DNA of 64,000 nucleotides from Ceratotherium simum simum (taxonomy: Eukaryota > Chordata > Mammalia > Perissodactyla > Rhinocerotidae), in the NCBI RefSeq assembly GCF_000283155.1, contig NW_004454216.1:858626-922625 (forward strand), read 5' to 3'. Shown here piece after piece: positions 11,735-21,948 of the stretch. Both the position numbers and the translations under genes were made by a program. Every line of letters starts with the position of its first letter. The stretch's first letter is position 1. The notes below the pieces were generated by a model. It was given only the letters and a program-made list of their open reading frames with translations. It was not told where the DNA came from and searched no databases.

Positions 11735-11950
11735 ATATATAATTCTGGCTTTGCTGATTTCTAGGTATGTGGCTCTGACCAAGCTGCTTAACCACTCTCT
11801 ACCTCAGTTTTCCCAATTGTGAAATGGGGATGATAATACTGGGTGTGACCATGTGTTAATATGTTACCACATTAATGTATTAATGTGTGTAAAGCACATA
11901 AATGATGTCTAGCACATAACAACTGCTCAAGAATGCAGTTATTTGAAGGT
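11735..11950 (+). repeat. MIR SINE
   Basis: Forward MIR: CTGACCAAGCTGCTTAACCA, CTACCTCAGTTTTCCCAATT and a GAAATGGGGATGATAATA block, ending with GTGTAAAGCACATAAATGA. Confidence 0.8.
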
Positions 11951-12039
11951 ATGGACTAACAACAGATATGCTAAATTCTGCTGTAATTAACAGACACTGA
12001 ATTCCTTTTTCCCCTGGATTCTTCCATGCATATATGTCC

Positions 12040-12188
12040 AAGTAGGTAGACTTATTTGGGGTGAGGAATTAGCAGTTGAAAATTGTAAAAATTTTGTCTA
12101 TTGATCTTGTATCCTGAAACTTTGCTGAACTTGTTTATTAGTTCTAATAGTTTTCTTATGAATTCCTTAGGATTTTCTATACATATAA
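12040..12188 (-). repeat. L1 ORF2 fragment, part 1 (interrupted)
   Basis: Antisense L1 ORF2: the phrase TTGTATCCTGAAACTTTGCTG and the following text lie in the reverse-transcriptase region. Continuity is broken at 12189 by a DNA transposon and resumes at 13252. Confidence 0.85.
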
Positions 12189-12197
12189 GATCATGCC

Positions 12198-13242
12198 TGT
12201 GCCCAATATTTTTGCCTTAAGCATCTTTGCCATAGACATCTTTGCCACAAGCATTTTTGCCACATAACTACAGTCATGCACTGCATGACGTTTCAGTCAA
12301 CAATGGACCGCATATATGATGGTGGTCCCATAAGATTAGTACCATATAAATGTAGTAGGCTAGACCATCCAGGTTTGTGTAAGTACACTCTCATGTTCAC
12401 ACAACAACAAAATCACCTAATGACACATTTCTCAGAATGTATCCCTATCATTAAAGTGACACACGACTGTAATTGGCCGTAAGGCAATTCTGCCATAAAA
12501 GATAAAATAACTGGTTGACAGTTTGGTTTGACAGTTTGGTTTCAGCTAGAAAGTATGGTGATAAAACTTACTGGAAGTGTGAAATTAAAGAGAGTGTAAA
12601 GCCAGACTGCATACTATACTAGAAAATGATAACATATCAGCAAATTCTTCAGTGAGCAGAGTCATCCCTCCCACCCATCAAAACCAAAAGTTTACCAAGC
12701 TATGGCAAATATAAAAGAGGCAGCTAGTCATTCATGACTCTCTTTGAGAGCATTAATTATGGATTCTTTAGCTAATTTAGATGCAACAGCTTGTTCTTCA
12801 ATGTCATCTTTACCAAATTTATCATGCAATATTAGAAGTTGGAGGCAAAAGAAGAATCAAGCTCCCCTCCTGTCTCTCCACCCCCCCAAAAGAGAAATAG
12901 TTATGTGATTCCTGATGAGTATATGTTTCTTGAAAATGGTGAAAAGTTTTTGCTATTTGATAGTGGAGAACATGATGTGGACAGAATTTTGGTATTTGGC
13001 ACAGAATCTGGTTGAGATGATTTGGTGAAATTTAGGGACTGGGCATGTGATAGAACATTTAAATGTAGTCCAGATATGTACTACTTGTTTCATTATGTCC
13101 TTTTTAATGTTCCTCTTTTATTTTATTTTTCATTATTTTCTCTTTTACTAAATTGCCTTATAGTCAAATTAGTTATGCAGTGGAAATGTTTTCGGCAAAG
13201 ATGTCTACAGCAAAGATGCTTACGGCAAAAGTACCTAGAACC
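12198..13242 (+). mobile_element. Fossil MULE-type DNA transposon (possibly Ricksha-like)
   Basis: A 1,045-bp insertion splits an L1. Its ends are imperfect inverted repeats of about 45 bp. The left end reads TTTTTGCCTTAAGCATCTTT followed by two further copies of a CATCTTTGCC unit; the right end is its reverse complement, ending near 13230. Flanking 9-bp duplications are GATCATGCC (12189-12197) and AATCATACC (13243-13251), seven of nine matching, the size expected for Mutator-like elements. From 12908 a plus-strand frame reads VIPDEYMFLENGEKFLLFDS, RILVFGTESG, one stop, then WACDRTFKCSPDMYYLF. This resembles the MULE transposase block around the first catalytic Asp (the family motif is DGTFK). 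The rest is deleted, so the element is dead. Superfamily is inferred from motif plus duplication length; the named family is a guess. Confidence 0.68.
12271..12469. mobile_element. Nested TA-flanked MITE with terminal inverted repeats
   Basis: A 199-bp element inside the MULE. The left end is CAGTCATGCACTGCATGAC; the right end, read in reverse complement, is CAGTCGTGTGTCAC. TA dinucleotides flank both sides (12269-12270 and 12470-12471), the Tc1/mariner or pogo signature. The internal text is a familiar mammalian MITE (ACACAACAACAAAATCACCT) that I cannot name with certainty. Confidence 0.75.
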
Positions 13243-13251
13243 AATCATACC

Positions 13252-14385
13252 ATCTGTGAATAGAGATATTTTTACTTCTTCCTTTCTAATTTGGGTGCCC
13301 TTTATTTCTTTTTCTTGCCTCATTATACTGCCTAGAACTTCCAGCACTATGTTGAACAAGAGTGGTGAGAGTGGCCGTCCCTAACTTGTTCCCATTCCTG
13401 ATTTTAGGGAGAAAGCCTACAGTTTTCCACCATTAAGTATGATGTTACGTGTGGATTTTTTATAGATGGCCTTTATCATGTTGAAAAATTTGATAGTTTA
13501 TCGTAGTTTGTTGAGTATCTTTATCATGGAGGGTGTGGAATTTTGTCAAATGCTTTTTCTATGCCTGTTGAGATGATCATGCGGTTTTCATCCTTTATTC
13601 TATTAATGTGCTGTATTACATTGATCGATTTTTGTATGTTGAACCAACCTTGCATTCCTAGATAAACCCCACTTGGTCTAGTATATAATCCTTTTTATGT
13701 GTTGCTGGATTCAGTATTCTAGTATTTGGTTGAGAATTTTTGCATCTATATTCATGAGAGACATGAGAATAGTTTTCTTACAATGTCTTTGTTCAGTTTT
13801 GGTATCAGGGTAATACTGATCTCATAGAATGAGTCAGGAAGTGTTCTTTTCTGTTTTTTGGAAGAGTTTCTGAAGGATTGTTAGTTCTTAAACTTTTCGT
13901 AGAATTTAGCAGTGAAGCCATCTGGGCCTGGACTTTTCTTTATGGGAAGTTTTTGATTTTTAATTCAATCTCTTTATTTGTTAAAGCTCTATTCACAGCA
14001 TTTCTATTTCTTGTTGAATCAGATTTGGTATTTTGTGTCTTCCTAGGAATTTGTCCATTTCATCTAAGTTATCTAATTTGTCATACAAATTATAAAAGTT
14101 ACGCAATTGTTCATAGTATTGCTTCATAATGTTTTTTATTTCTGTAAGGTTTTTCATTTCTGATTCTAATAATTTGAGTCTCCTTTTTTTTTTTTTTTGG
14201 TCAAGGTTTGCCATTTTGTCAATCTTTTCAAAGGACTAGCTTTTGATTTTGTTGATTTGCTCCATTGATTTCTATTCTCTATTTCATTTATTTCTGCTCT
14301 TGTCATGTTCGCTTCCCTCTGCTTGCTTTGGACTTAGTTTGCTCTTCTTTTTCTAGTTTCCTAAGGTGAAAATTTATTGATTTAA
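13252..14385 (-). repeat. L1 ORF2 fragment, part 2 (reverse transcriptase)
   Basis: Antisense L1. On the minus strand near 13359-13230 the peptide [20 protein letters not shown] is followed by SLFTDGM, the degraded FADDM box of L1 reverse transcriptase. The copy is inactive, with stops and indels. It continues part 1 after the transposon. Confidence 0.9.
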
Positions 14386-14790
14386 AGCTAAAACTATGGC
14401 GACAGTAAAAGTATCAGTGGTTGCTGGAAGTTAGGGGAGAGGGAGGAATGAATAGGTGGAGCACAGAGGATTTTTAGGGCAGTGAAACTGTTCTATATAC
14501 TATAATGGTGGATACATGTCATTATACATTTGTCAAAATCCATATAATGTACAACACCAAGAGTGAACCTTAATATAAACTACTGACATTAGGGGATAGT
14601 GATGCATCAAGGTAGGTTCATCAATTGTAACAAATGTACCACTCTGGTGTGAGTTGTTAATAGTGGGGGAAGCTGTGTATATGTGGAAGCAGGGGCTATA
14701 TGGAAAATCTCTGTGTCTTCTAATTTTGCCATGAACCTAAAACTTCTCTAAAAAATAAAGATTATTTAAAAAATCAAAAGTGAAAAAAAA
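14386..14790 (+). repeat. L1 3' end (opposite orientation, nested)
   Basis: Plus-strand L1 3' UTR text: TTGTAACAAATGTACCACTC, GGAAAATCTCTGTGTCTTCT and AAACTTCTCTAAAAAATAAAG, followed by an A-rich tail to about 14800. It lies between two antisense L1 stretches. Confidence 0.8.
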
Positions 14791-14799
14791 TAATAAACA

Positions 14800-16110
14800 A
14801 AAAACCTCACAGCCTAAGTCCCAATGTCTCTTTCCTAGGTCTGCAATCTTGCCCTGCAAGATCCCTTCACGATGACCCAGAATGTGATGAGTAACAGGGA
14901 CCTACAAACCTGCTGCTGCTATGGTCTCTGTTAGTTTCCCCCAGTAAACGCTAATCCAGTTATTATTATATAATGTGTGATACCAGATTATTCACATTCT
15001 GATTTCTTCCATGATTGATTAATTACTTAGAAATGTACTTTTTAGTTTCTAAATAGAGAGCTTGGAGTTTCTTCTGATTAAATTACCTTATGCTCAAAGA
15101 ATGCTGTTTGTATGTTGTTGATTCAATTGAGTTTGTTAAGATTTGCTTTGTGGTCTAATGTGTGGTCATAATGTGCTTGAAAAGAATGTGTATTCTCTAC
15201 CAGCTGGATGCAGAAGTCTATATACTTCCATTAGGTAAAGCTCATTAACAGTGTAGTTAAAATCTTTACCCATACTAAATTTTTATCCATTTGACCTATC
15301 AATTATCGAGTATTATATTAAAATCTTCCATTATGGTTGTGCATTTGCTAAGTTTCCCCAAGGATTTTGTTAGTTTTTACTTCGTATATTTTGGGACTAT
15401 GTTGTTAAATGTATACAAATTCAGAATTACACCTTTCAGGTTAATTGTTCCTTTTGTCCTTATTTAATGTATTTTTACTTCCAACAAAGTGTTTTGCCTT
15501 AAAGTTTAATTTGACAGATATTAATATAACTATGCCAGCTTCCTTCCTGTTTAAAAAAAGGTTATTGATTTGAGATCTTATTTTTTAAATATAGGCTTTT
15601 GCTGCTATAAATTTTCCTCTAAGCACTGATCTAGCTTCATTCCATAAGTTTTGGTATGTTGTGTTTTTCTTTTCATTCACCTCTGAGTATTTCCTAATTT
15701 TCCTGGTGATTTCTTCTTTACTCATTGATTATTTAGGAGTGTCCATATATTTGTGAATTTCGTGAATATCCTGAATTTTCTTCTGCTATTGATTTCTAAT
15801 TTCATTCCATTGTGTATGGAGAACATACTTTATGTTAATTCAATCCTTTTAAATTTATTATTTTGTGGCCTCAATGCCTTTTTTTCAAAATTTTTCCTAT
15901 GTCCTTTATTCAAGTTTTGAAGTTTTCCTTACAGAGGACTTAATTTTCTTAGTTAATTCCTGGATACTTTATATTTTTCATTGAGGTACTTATTTTATTA
16001 TGTGTTTATTATTGGTTTTGAGAAATGCTATTAATTTTGTAGGTTGATCATGTAGCTGGAAAATTTGCTGAACTGTCATTCTAATACATGACTCTTAATT
16101 TTGTTGGTTT
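14800..16110 (-). repeat. L1 ORF2 fragment, part 3
   Basis: Antisense L1 from about 15000 (GATTTCTTCCATGATTGATT) through TTGGTATGTTGTGTTTTTC near 15650 and into AT-rich sequence. The first 200 bases (14800-15000) are not clearly L1. Confidence 0.7.
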
Positions 16111-16606
16111 TCCTAGATGATCATCTCATCTTCAAAAATCTGTTTCATCTCTTCCCATGCCAGTTCTTACATTTCTTACTATGTATGGACTCATATTATA
16201 TTAAAACTAATGGTGATAGTGATTTAACCTTTAAATTTTGACTGAAAATACCCTTTAGAAAACCCCAGACCTAAAGATTTGAAAGAAAATGTAAGTTTAT
16301 AACCTGCTCCCATTAAAAGTGAATGACCCTTAAAGGCTGTTGACATTCTTAAAAAAATCTAAGATATTTTTGGGAAGATGGGATTGTGGAGTCTCATCGG
16401 TCGTCTAAGAGACAAAGAGGGCCTCTCCTCAGGGAGAGTTGTGGGGCTGATTGTAAAGTCCTGAGCTATACTTTTAAAAAAGTTTAGTTTTCACATTTCC
16501 ATGGAAATCAAAGTGACACCAAGCCAGAAATTTGGGTTAAGAAGCAGAAAAAAGAAAGAAAAGAGGCATATACAAGAGGCAAGATCCTTTTTCTATATGA
16601 TCTGGT
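16111..16606. other. Intergenic sequence 3' of ARGFX
   Basis: No gene or repeat is recognised. On the minus strand an AATAAA lies at 16613-16608, 11 bases after the ancestral ARGFX stop, and could be its old poly(A) signal. Confidence 0.4.
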
Positions 16607-16623
16607 ATTTATTAGCACTTTAA

Positions 16624-17205
16624 TCAATGAAATCCAAAGTCCACCATGCTGGAGGGGTTCTGGAATTCCAGACTGTCTCTTTAGACTGTAGGCTGCAAAG
16701 CCCCAGCTTGTCATACTGGACCAGGTTTGCCCAGGAGATAGACCTAAAGCCAGACCAGCAAAGACGTTAAGAGAGGAACTCTGTTCTTCTAGCTGGGGCC
16801 TTGTGGGTGAGAGATACTGATATAGACAGTGAAAAGAAGATCTGGATATCTCATCCTCATCAGGAAAACTATATAGTTTTATGATTTGGGCTATGTCATA
16901 GGCATCCGAGTACAAGGCAGGAACTGAGGCCACTAGCCTCTCCAACTGAGGATCTTGCATTTGGACATCACTTGTGGGACTCTCAGTGATGACAGAGTCC
17001 CATGCCCAATTAGAAGGCCTAAGGGCTGAGGTGGAAGGGAGCTATAGAAATCTGAAACTGCAGGAAAAAAAGAATGAGGCCTGGTTGGTGCTGTGGGTGA
17101 GTGGGGCATATTCTTGCCTGGAAGGATCTGGTATGGTTGATTTAGTGATTGCTCTTATTGCCGCTGCTGCTTCCTCAATTTGAACCGCCGGTTCTTGAAC
17201 CAAGT
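16624..17205 (-). pseudogene. ARGFX: ARGFX last exon: end of homeodomain plus broken tail
   Basis: The exon starts at 17205 after acceptor CTCTCAG, with TWFKNRRFKLRKQQRQ (recognition helix: W48, F49, K50, N51, R53 of the homeodomain). A TAA at 17157-17155 then ends the frame directly after the homeodomain. Beyond it, similarity to the ARGFX tail continues in shifted frames: SDFYSSLPPQPL, a one-base loss near 17016-17025, then LERLVASVPALYSDAYDIAQ and FHCLYQYLSP, a one-base gain near 16677-16684, then the last residues and an ancestral stop at 16626-16624. One nonsense and two frameshifts argue for a pseudogene. Comparison is with the human protein as recalled. Confidence 0.85.
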
Positions 17206-17973
17206 CTGAGAGTGGGAGAAGAGTGGAGATTATGGTTTGTTAATGGAGAAGGAGTTTGAGGCTTCTGCTGGGTGAAAAAAGCCAGATGATAACCCTCATG
17301 TCCTCTCCAAGTCACCCAGACACTGAGTTCTGAGAGCACAGAGGTGGGCATGAGTGGAGTCAATAGGAGGAACAGCGAGGGATCAGAACGGGGACCCCAG
17401 AGATGGAAGAAGGAAAGAAAGGGGGTATGTTTCAGAGGTTGTGCTGGAGGTTCAGAGAAAGGGTCCTGAACTCTAAAGAAGAGAAGCTAGTTCAAGGAAC
17501 TATGGGGAGGTGGGGAATTTGAAGTGAAGGCTTTTCAAGATTATTTTAGAATGGCTCTACAGTGAAAAATACTCCAACAAAAATTTGGGGCCTTAGAAGG
17601 CTCAGAGGTTGGGGGGAGTTATAATAACAGATTGGAGGGTTTTGCTTGAGAAGACCCTAAATGAGGAGTCTGTTCGGATGACAGTCCTTCCTCTATTTGA
17701 GCTGTATATACAAGACCTCTGGAGTTCTAATTACAGTTACACTGGTTATTACCTCTGTGATGCAGTCACTTTGCCCCTGAATCTTAGTTTTCCTCATCTT
17801 TTAAACTAGACGATAGTAGGGCCAATATATGCCCAGTTCAGTACCAACACACAGTGGGTACTCAATAAATGAAATGTTATTATTATTATTGTGTTATGGA
17901 GGGAATTTCCAGGCTGAATAGTAGAATGTGGTTTGGATGGTGTACCAAGCTCCTCTCAGGGGATTAGATGGAC
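17205..17973 (-). other. ARGFX: ARGFX intron between homeodomain codons 46 and 47
   Basis: The intron sits at the classic PRD-class position. It holds a MIR at about 17700-17900; the remainder shows no recognised feature. Confidence 0.65.
17700..17900 (+). repeat. MIR SINE 3' two-thirds
   Basis: CCTGAATCTTAGTTTTCCTC, then GGGTACTCAATAAATGAAAT with an ATT repeat, fits forward MIR. Confidence 0.6.
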
Positions 17974-18122
17974 CTTTACCGTTGACTGTGGTAGGTTGAG
18001 TTTCAAAGCGAGTTCCTTCTGGAGATTTTTATCTGGAAACATGGTATGGCTAAACAGAGCCTCCAACTCTTCATGCTGTATGTGGGTGAATGAGGTGCAT
18101 TCTTGATGCTTCTTCCATATCG
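17974..18122 (-). pseudogene. ARGFX: ARGFX homeodomain exon
   Basis: The acceptor CTCTACAG precedes 18122. The 149-bp exon (entered in phase 1) reads IWKKHQECTSFTHIQHEEL, then EALFSHTMFPDKNLQKELAL and KLNLPQSTVK, covering helices 1 and 2 and the start of helix 3 of a PRD-type homeodomain. There are no stops. Cys replaces Arg5. The exon ends in phase 0 at the conserved 46/47 intron if GTCCAT is the donor; a stronger but out-of-register donor, GTAAAG, lies 6 bases earlier. Confidence 0.85.
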
Positions 18123-18688
18123 CTGTAGAGCAGAGATGGAGAGGGAGTGGTTACACTAACACTACCCTCTCCCCCAAACACCACAGCTGTGAACCTCCCA
18201 TGACTTTCTTCCAATCAGGCTTGGAATCGAGGAGTGATAGATCCCAGGTCTTGACTCCAGGAGGCTAAGTCCTATGTAACAGTGCTCTGTCTTCTGTTTT
18301 CTGAGATTTAGTTTGTCCCCCCCAGGAAATGTTACCACTTTACTTTTCTCTGTACTCAGTCTATTCTCTCTGGAAACTAGCTCCCTTGAGTTTCAGTTTG
18401 CCCTGCACTGAAAACAGAAAATCCTTTTCTCTGGTACTCAGTCTATCTACCTAACCTTAGGACAGTGGACAGTAGCTTCCCTTCTCTCTTTCATGCTTTA
18501 TTTCTTTTAGAAAATAGGAAGAAACCTCATGTTCCTGCACCTGAATATAACACACTCCTCAAAATGAGTTTCCTTTCTTCACTTATTTATTCAGGAACCT
18601 AATCCATTTTTTCTGGAAAATGGATTTTCCAGACTTTCTGAAGCTCTATTCACTCCTCTGGGAAAAGGTTCATAAGACGTGAGACATA
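18123..18688. other. ARGFX: ARGFX intron, pyrimidine-rich
   Basis: No exon or named repeat seen. The region holds repeated short phrases such as CTCAGTCTAT.CTCT at 18355 and CTCAGTCTATCTACCT at 18436. Confidence 0.4.
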
Positions 18689-18947
18689 GGGGCCAGCCTG
18701 GTGGCATAGTGGTTAAGTTCACGTGCTCTGCTTCAGCGGCCTGAGGTTCTCAGGTTCGCATCCTGGGCGTGGACCTGCACACTGCTCATCAAGCCATGCT
18801 GTGTAGGTGTCCCATATAAATAATAGAGGAAGATGGGCACGGATGTTAGCTGAGGGCCAATCTTCCTCAGCAAAAACAGAGGAAGATTGACAACGGATGT
18901 TAGCTTATGGCCAATCTCCCTCACCAAAAAAAAAAAAAAAAAAAAAG
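18689..18947 (+). repeat. ERE SINE (perissodactyl)
   Basis: Head GGGGCCAGCCTGGTGGCATA and GTGGTTAAGTTC, tRNA-like promoter boxes, then repeated GGAAGAT..GGATGTTAGCT..GGGCCAATCTTCCTC units and poly(A). The 8-bp duplications GAGACATA lie at 18681-18688 and 18948-18955. Confidence 0.95.
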
Positions 18948-18955
18948 GAGACATA

Positions 18956-19200
18956 ACTAAATATGTGGAGATGATTGAAAAATTATAGATTATTTTTTAA
19001 AATGGCAATGTAGAGAAATAAGAAATTTTCCAAGAAAATACAATTACCAAAATTTGCTAAAAAAGAACTGCAGACCCTGAATAGACTAATAATCACACAA
19101 GAACATACGTAGGTTATAGAACTCAAGGCAATGCTGTGTTAATTTTCCTGTTATATGCCCATTTCAGTAAAAGGAGGAAGGGTCTTTTCCCCATTTACCC
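18956..19200. other. ARGFX: ARGFX intron, no feature
   Basis: AT-rich sequence without recognised exon or repeat. Confidence 0.4.
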
Positions 19201-20140
19201 ACCATATTGGACCACAATATTTCCGAGATATTGTGATTTATAATAAATATATATATATTTTGGTCTTTATCCATGATCCTTGGCTCACAGCTCTCAAAAC
19301 CCTTGGAATTTCCTAAGAGGTAAGAGCAATGGGAGCATCTTTTGTCATAATATTTGTTCTCTTGTCCTCAGTTCCTGAAATTGCTTCAGAGCCATAAAGA
19401 TGAAATAGGTGTCTTGTAATTCATAACAAGCCCCTTTCCACCACAGCTGGGTTTATGTTAACAACATGACTTTTGGAAATCTCCTAAAGATTGGGGACTA
19501 ATTGCCAGAGGAACCAACCCTGATGAGAGAGTTGGAACTTTCAGTCCCATCCTCTGATATTTGGGGAAGGAAGTGGGGCTGGAGCAGTTGAGTCAATCAT
19601 CAGCAGGCAATGATTTAATCAATCATGCCTATGTAATGAAGCTGCCGTAAAAACCCAAAAGGAGGGGTTTCAGGGAGCTTCTAGGTTGGTGAACCAGAAT
19701 GCATCCACGTGGCACCATGCTTGGCCCCACATTTCTCATGGAAAGAAGCTCCTTTGTTCAGGCCCTTACCCTTTGTATCTCTTCATCTGGTTGTTGATTC
19801 GTATCCTTTAATATCCTTTGTAATAAGCTGGTAATCTAGTGAGTAAACTGGATTCCTGAATTCTGTGAGCCACTCTAGAAAATTAATTGAACCCAAGGAG
19901 GGGGTTGTGGGAACCTCTGATTTATAGCCAGTCCATCGTAAGCACAGGTGACAACCTGGACTTGTGATTGGCATCTGAAGTGGGGGCAGTCTTGTAGGAC
20001 TGAGACCTTAACCTGTGGAATCTGATGCTATCTCCAGGTGCATAGTGTCATAATTGAGCTGAATTGTAGGACATTCAGCTGATGTTGGAGAACTGCTTGG
20101 TGTGGGGAAAAAACCCACGTATCGAAATTGGTGTCAGAAT
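19200..20140 (+). repeat. Old endogenous-retrovirus LTR-like repeat
   Basis: A long segment with the recurrent vocabulary of a mammalian solo LTR: CAATCATGCCTATGTAATGA, TAATAAGCTGGTAATCTAG, AATTGAACCCAAGGAGGGGG and GGCATCTGAAGTGGGGGCAG. No internal viral coding sequence is present. Exact boundaries and family are not determined. Confidence 0.6.
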
Positions 20141-20466
20141 TGTATCCCACCTTGGAAAATGGGCTTTCTGTATTCCTCTCTGCCTATGCTTCAGTCCTTT
20201 CCTCCTAGAAAAACATTCTTACTTGTGCTACATTTTGCGTTCTCAGCTTGTCTGTAATAATTTGGTCAAGCATGGGCCAAAGGCATTTGACTTTGACATG
20301 AAATTTATAACTTCGTCTTTTATGATGAGAACATTTTTTGAATAGATTTTTTAAAGAAGATATAACAATCAATAACTGCTTTAAAACAAATGCAAAATAC
20401 AATTATAGGGCCCCATGAGAAGAGGGTAACGGTGGAGGAGGGAGGGCACAGGAGAGTTATACTCAC

Positions 20467-20563
20467 TGGGATCAGCTGGAGCCTGTGGTATCAAGTTCAT
20501 GCTGGAATCATCCATGTTGATAAACAGGTCTGGCTGGGGATTCTCTGGGGTCATTCTGTTCAT
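20467..20563 (-). pseudogene. ARGFX: ARGFX first coding exon (copy A)
   Basis: ATG at 20563-20561 opens 32 codons (MNRMTPENPQPDLFINMDDS, then SMNLIPQAPADP) that match the N-terminus of human ARGFX as recalled, followed by donor CCCA|GTGAGT. The exon ends in phase 1, which joins in frame to the homeodomain exon at 18122. A human middle segment that looks Alu-derived has no counterpart here. Confidence 0.82.
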
Positions 20564-20599
20564 CAGGGGTTCTGAAATCTGAGATGGAAAGCCTATGAG

Positions 20600-20880
20600 A
20601 AAATGGGAAGCTGATAAAGTCATTCATTCACTGGGAAGCAATGCTTTCAAGGAGCCTGGTCTTGCTCTAACGACCTCAGACAAAGGAAGTTAACCTCTGG
20701 AGCCTCTGCCTCAGCTGAAAGATGATTCACATTTTATACCATAGATGTCCAGATGTCTTAGTCAAAAATGAAATTTTGGAAATATTAAGAGACATTGTGT
20801 GCCAATATCTTTGTGACTCAGAGTAGGGGGTATTTTCTTTAATGAGATTGTTGAAACAGTCTATGCATGAAAAGATGGAT
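20600..20880. other. ARGFX upstream flank, part of the exon duplication unit
   Basis: Bases to about 20740 align with 22000-22150 beside exon copy B (see findings). No other feature. Confidence 0.5.
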
Positions 20881-21270
20881 AAATTAAACAATTAGACTAG
20901 ATCAAATGACCATAGACTTCTCATCAGAAACCAAGGAAGACAATGGAACAAAATCATTAAAGTGTTGAAACAAAACTGTCAACTGAGAATTCTGTATCCA
21001 GGGAAAATATCCTTCAAAAGTGAAGGTGAAATGATGACATTCTCAGATGAAGAGAAACTATGAGAATTTGTGGCCAGTAGTCCTGTTCTATAGAAATGTT
21101 AAAGGAGGTTCTTCAGGCTGAAGGGAAATGATACATGAGGGAAAATTGGAACTTTGGAAATGAAGGTATCTGAAATGGTAAATATCTGGTTAAATATAAT
21201 AGACTAATTTTCTCTTAAGTTATTTGAAATATATGTATTAATATTAAAAACAAAAATTATCACATTGTCT
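20880..21270 (+). repeat. L1-family 3' fragment
   Basis: Includes GAGAATTCTGTATCCAGGGA, CCTTCAAAAGTGAAGGTGAA and GGAGGTTCTTCAGGCTGAAG, a well-known L1 ORF2-end text, in forward orientation. Confidence 0.8.
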
Positions 21271-21274
21271 AGCA

Positions 21275-21680
21275 GGTTTTTTTTCTTTTTCTTTTGAAAT
21301 AATTACAGATTCACAGGAAGTTGCAAAAAAAAGAATATACAGGGAGGAGGTCCTGTGCACCCTTCACCCCGCCTCTCTCAATGGTGACATCTTGCATAAC
21401 TGTAGTACACTATCAAAACCAGGAAAATGACATCAGTACAATCTATCAAGCTTATTCAGATTTCACCAACAGCATTGCCCAACTTAGACCACACGGTAGG
21501 TGGTCTAGGATGCTTCTACTCAACCTTCACTTCTCCTTCACTAGGGGTCAGATTTGTGGCATGGTCTGACAGCTCTCCCAGCCTCCGCTGACTCCCTCCC
21601 CATTTTCTCCATCAGGCATTTCCACTAATAAAATCCTTGCAGGTTTAACCCTATCTTGATCCTATCTGCTTCTTAGAGGA
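21275..21680 (-). repeat. L1-family 3' UTR fragment (antisense)
   Basis: AATTACAGATTCACAGGAAG, then TACAGGGAGGAGGTCCTGTG and CATCTTGCATAACTGTAGTA, an old L1 tail in antisense. Confidence 0.6.
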
Positions 21681-21862
21681 CCCAGACTAATGCACCCTAT
21701 TTTCTGTGTTACAAGTTAATCCATCCTGGAAAGTAGGATTCAGTCTGAGCCGGAGGCACTTGGGATTCATTTGAATGTTGCAACTGTCCCTCCTTTGAGG
21801 AGGGCTGTGAGCCCCCCAGAGATGGAGGTCAGACTGGAGGGAAGGCAGACCACTGTACTCAC

Positions 21863-21948
21863 TGTGATCAACTTGGTCTTGTTGTATCATGTCAATGCTG
21901 TAATCACTCATGTGGCTATAAGAGTGGGTCTGGGGCTCCTCTGTTCAT
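21863..21948 (-). pseudogene. ARGFX: Duplicated ARGFX first exon (copy B, diverged)
   Basis: This minus-strand segment aligns with copy A from the ATG (21948) to the splice donor (CACA|GTGAGT, exon end 21863) at roughly three-quarters identity, with 11 fewer bases. The ATG-led frame stops after ten codons. The last 18 codons, read in the frame of copy A, still give MSDYSIDMIQQDQVDH against MDDSSMNLIPQAPADP. Similarity continues into both flanks, so this is a duplicated genomic segment about 1.4 kb upstream, not a retrocopy. Confidence 0.7.

Larger units (their letters stand above)
16624..20563 (-). pseudogene. ARGFX: ARGFX homeobox locus (decayed), whole extent
   Basis: ARGFX is a PRD-type homeobox gene of the eutherian Obox/ETCHbox group, active in early embryos in humans and lost or decayed in several mammals (family knowledge). 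Here three exons run on the minus strand: 20563-20467 (ATG and 32 codons, phase 1 end), 18122-17974 (homeodomain residues up to 46) and 17205-16624. Joined, they read 98 codons and stop just after the homeodomain. Homeodomain position 5, normally Arg and a minor-groove contact, is Cys. The donor after 17974 (AAG|GTCCAT) is weak. Position next to POLQ, divergently oriented, matches the human order. Most likely a pseudogene; a short homeodomain-only product cannot be excluded by sequence alone. Confidence 0.82.

Noticed and set aside
12198..13242. Host coding gene around the VIPDEYMF peptide
   Set aside because: The peptide is interrupted by a stop and lies between inverted repeats with duplications, so it is transposase debris.
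16508..16960. 150-codon frame as a complete small gene
   Set aside because: It is the middle part of the ARGFX tail read between two frameshifts, and its last third is out-of-frame tail and downstream sequence.
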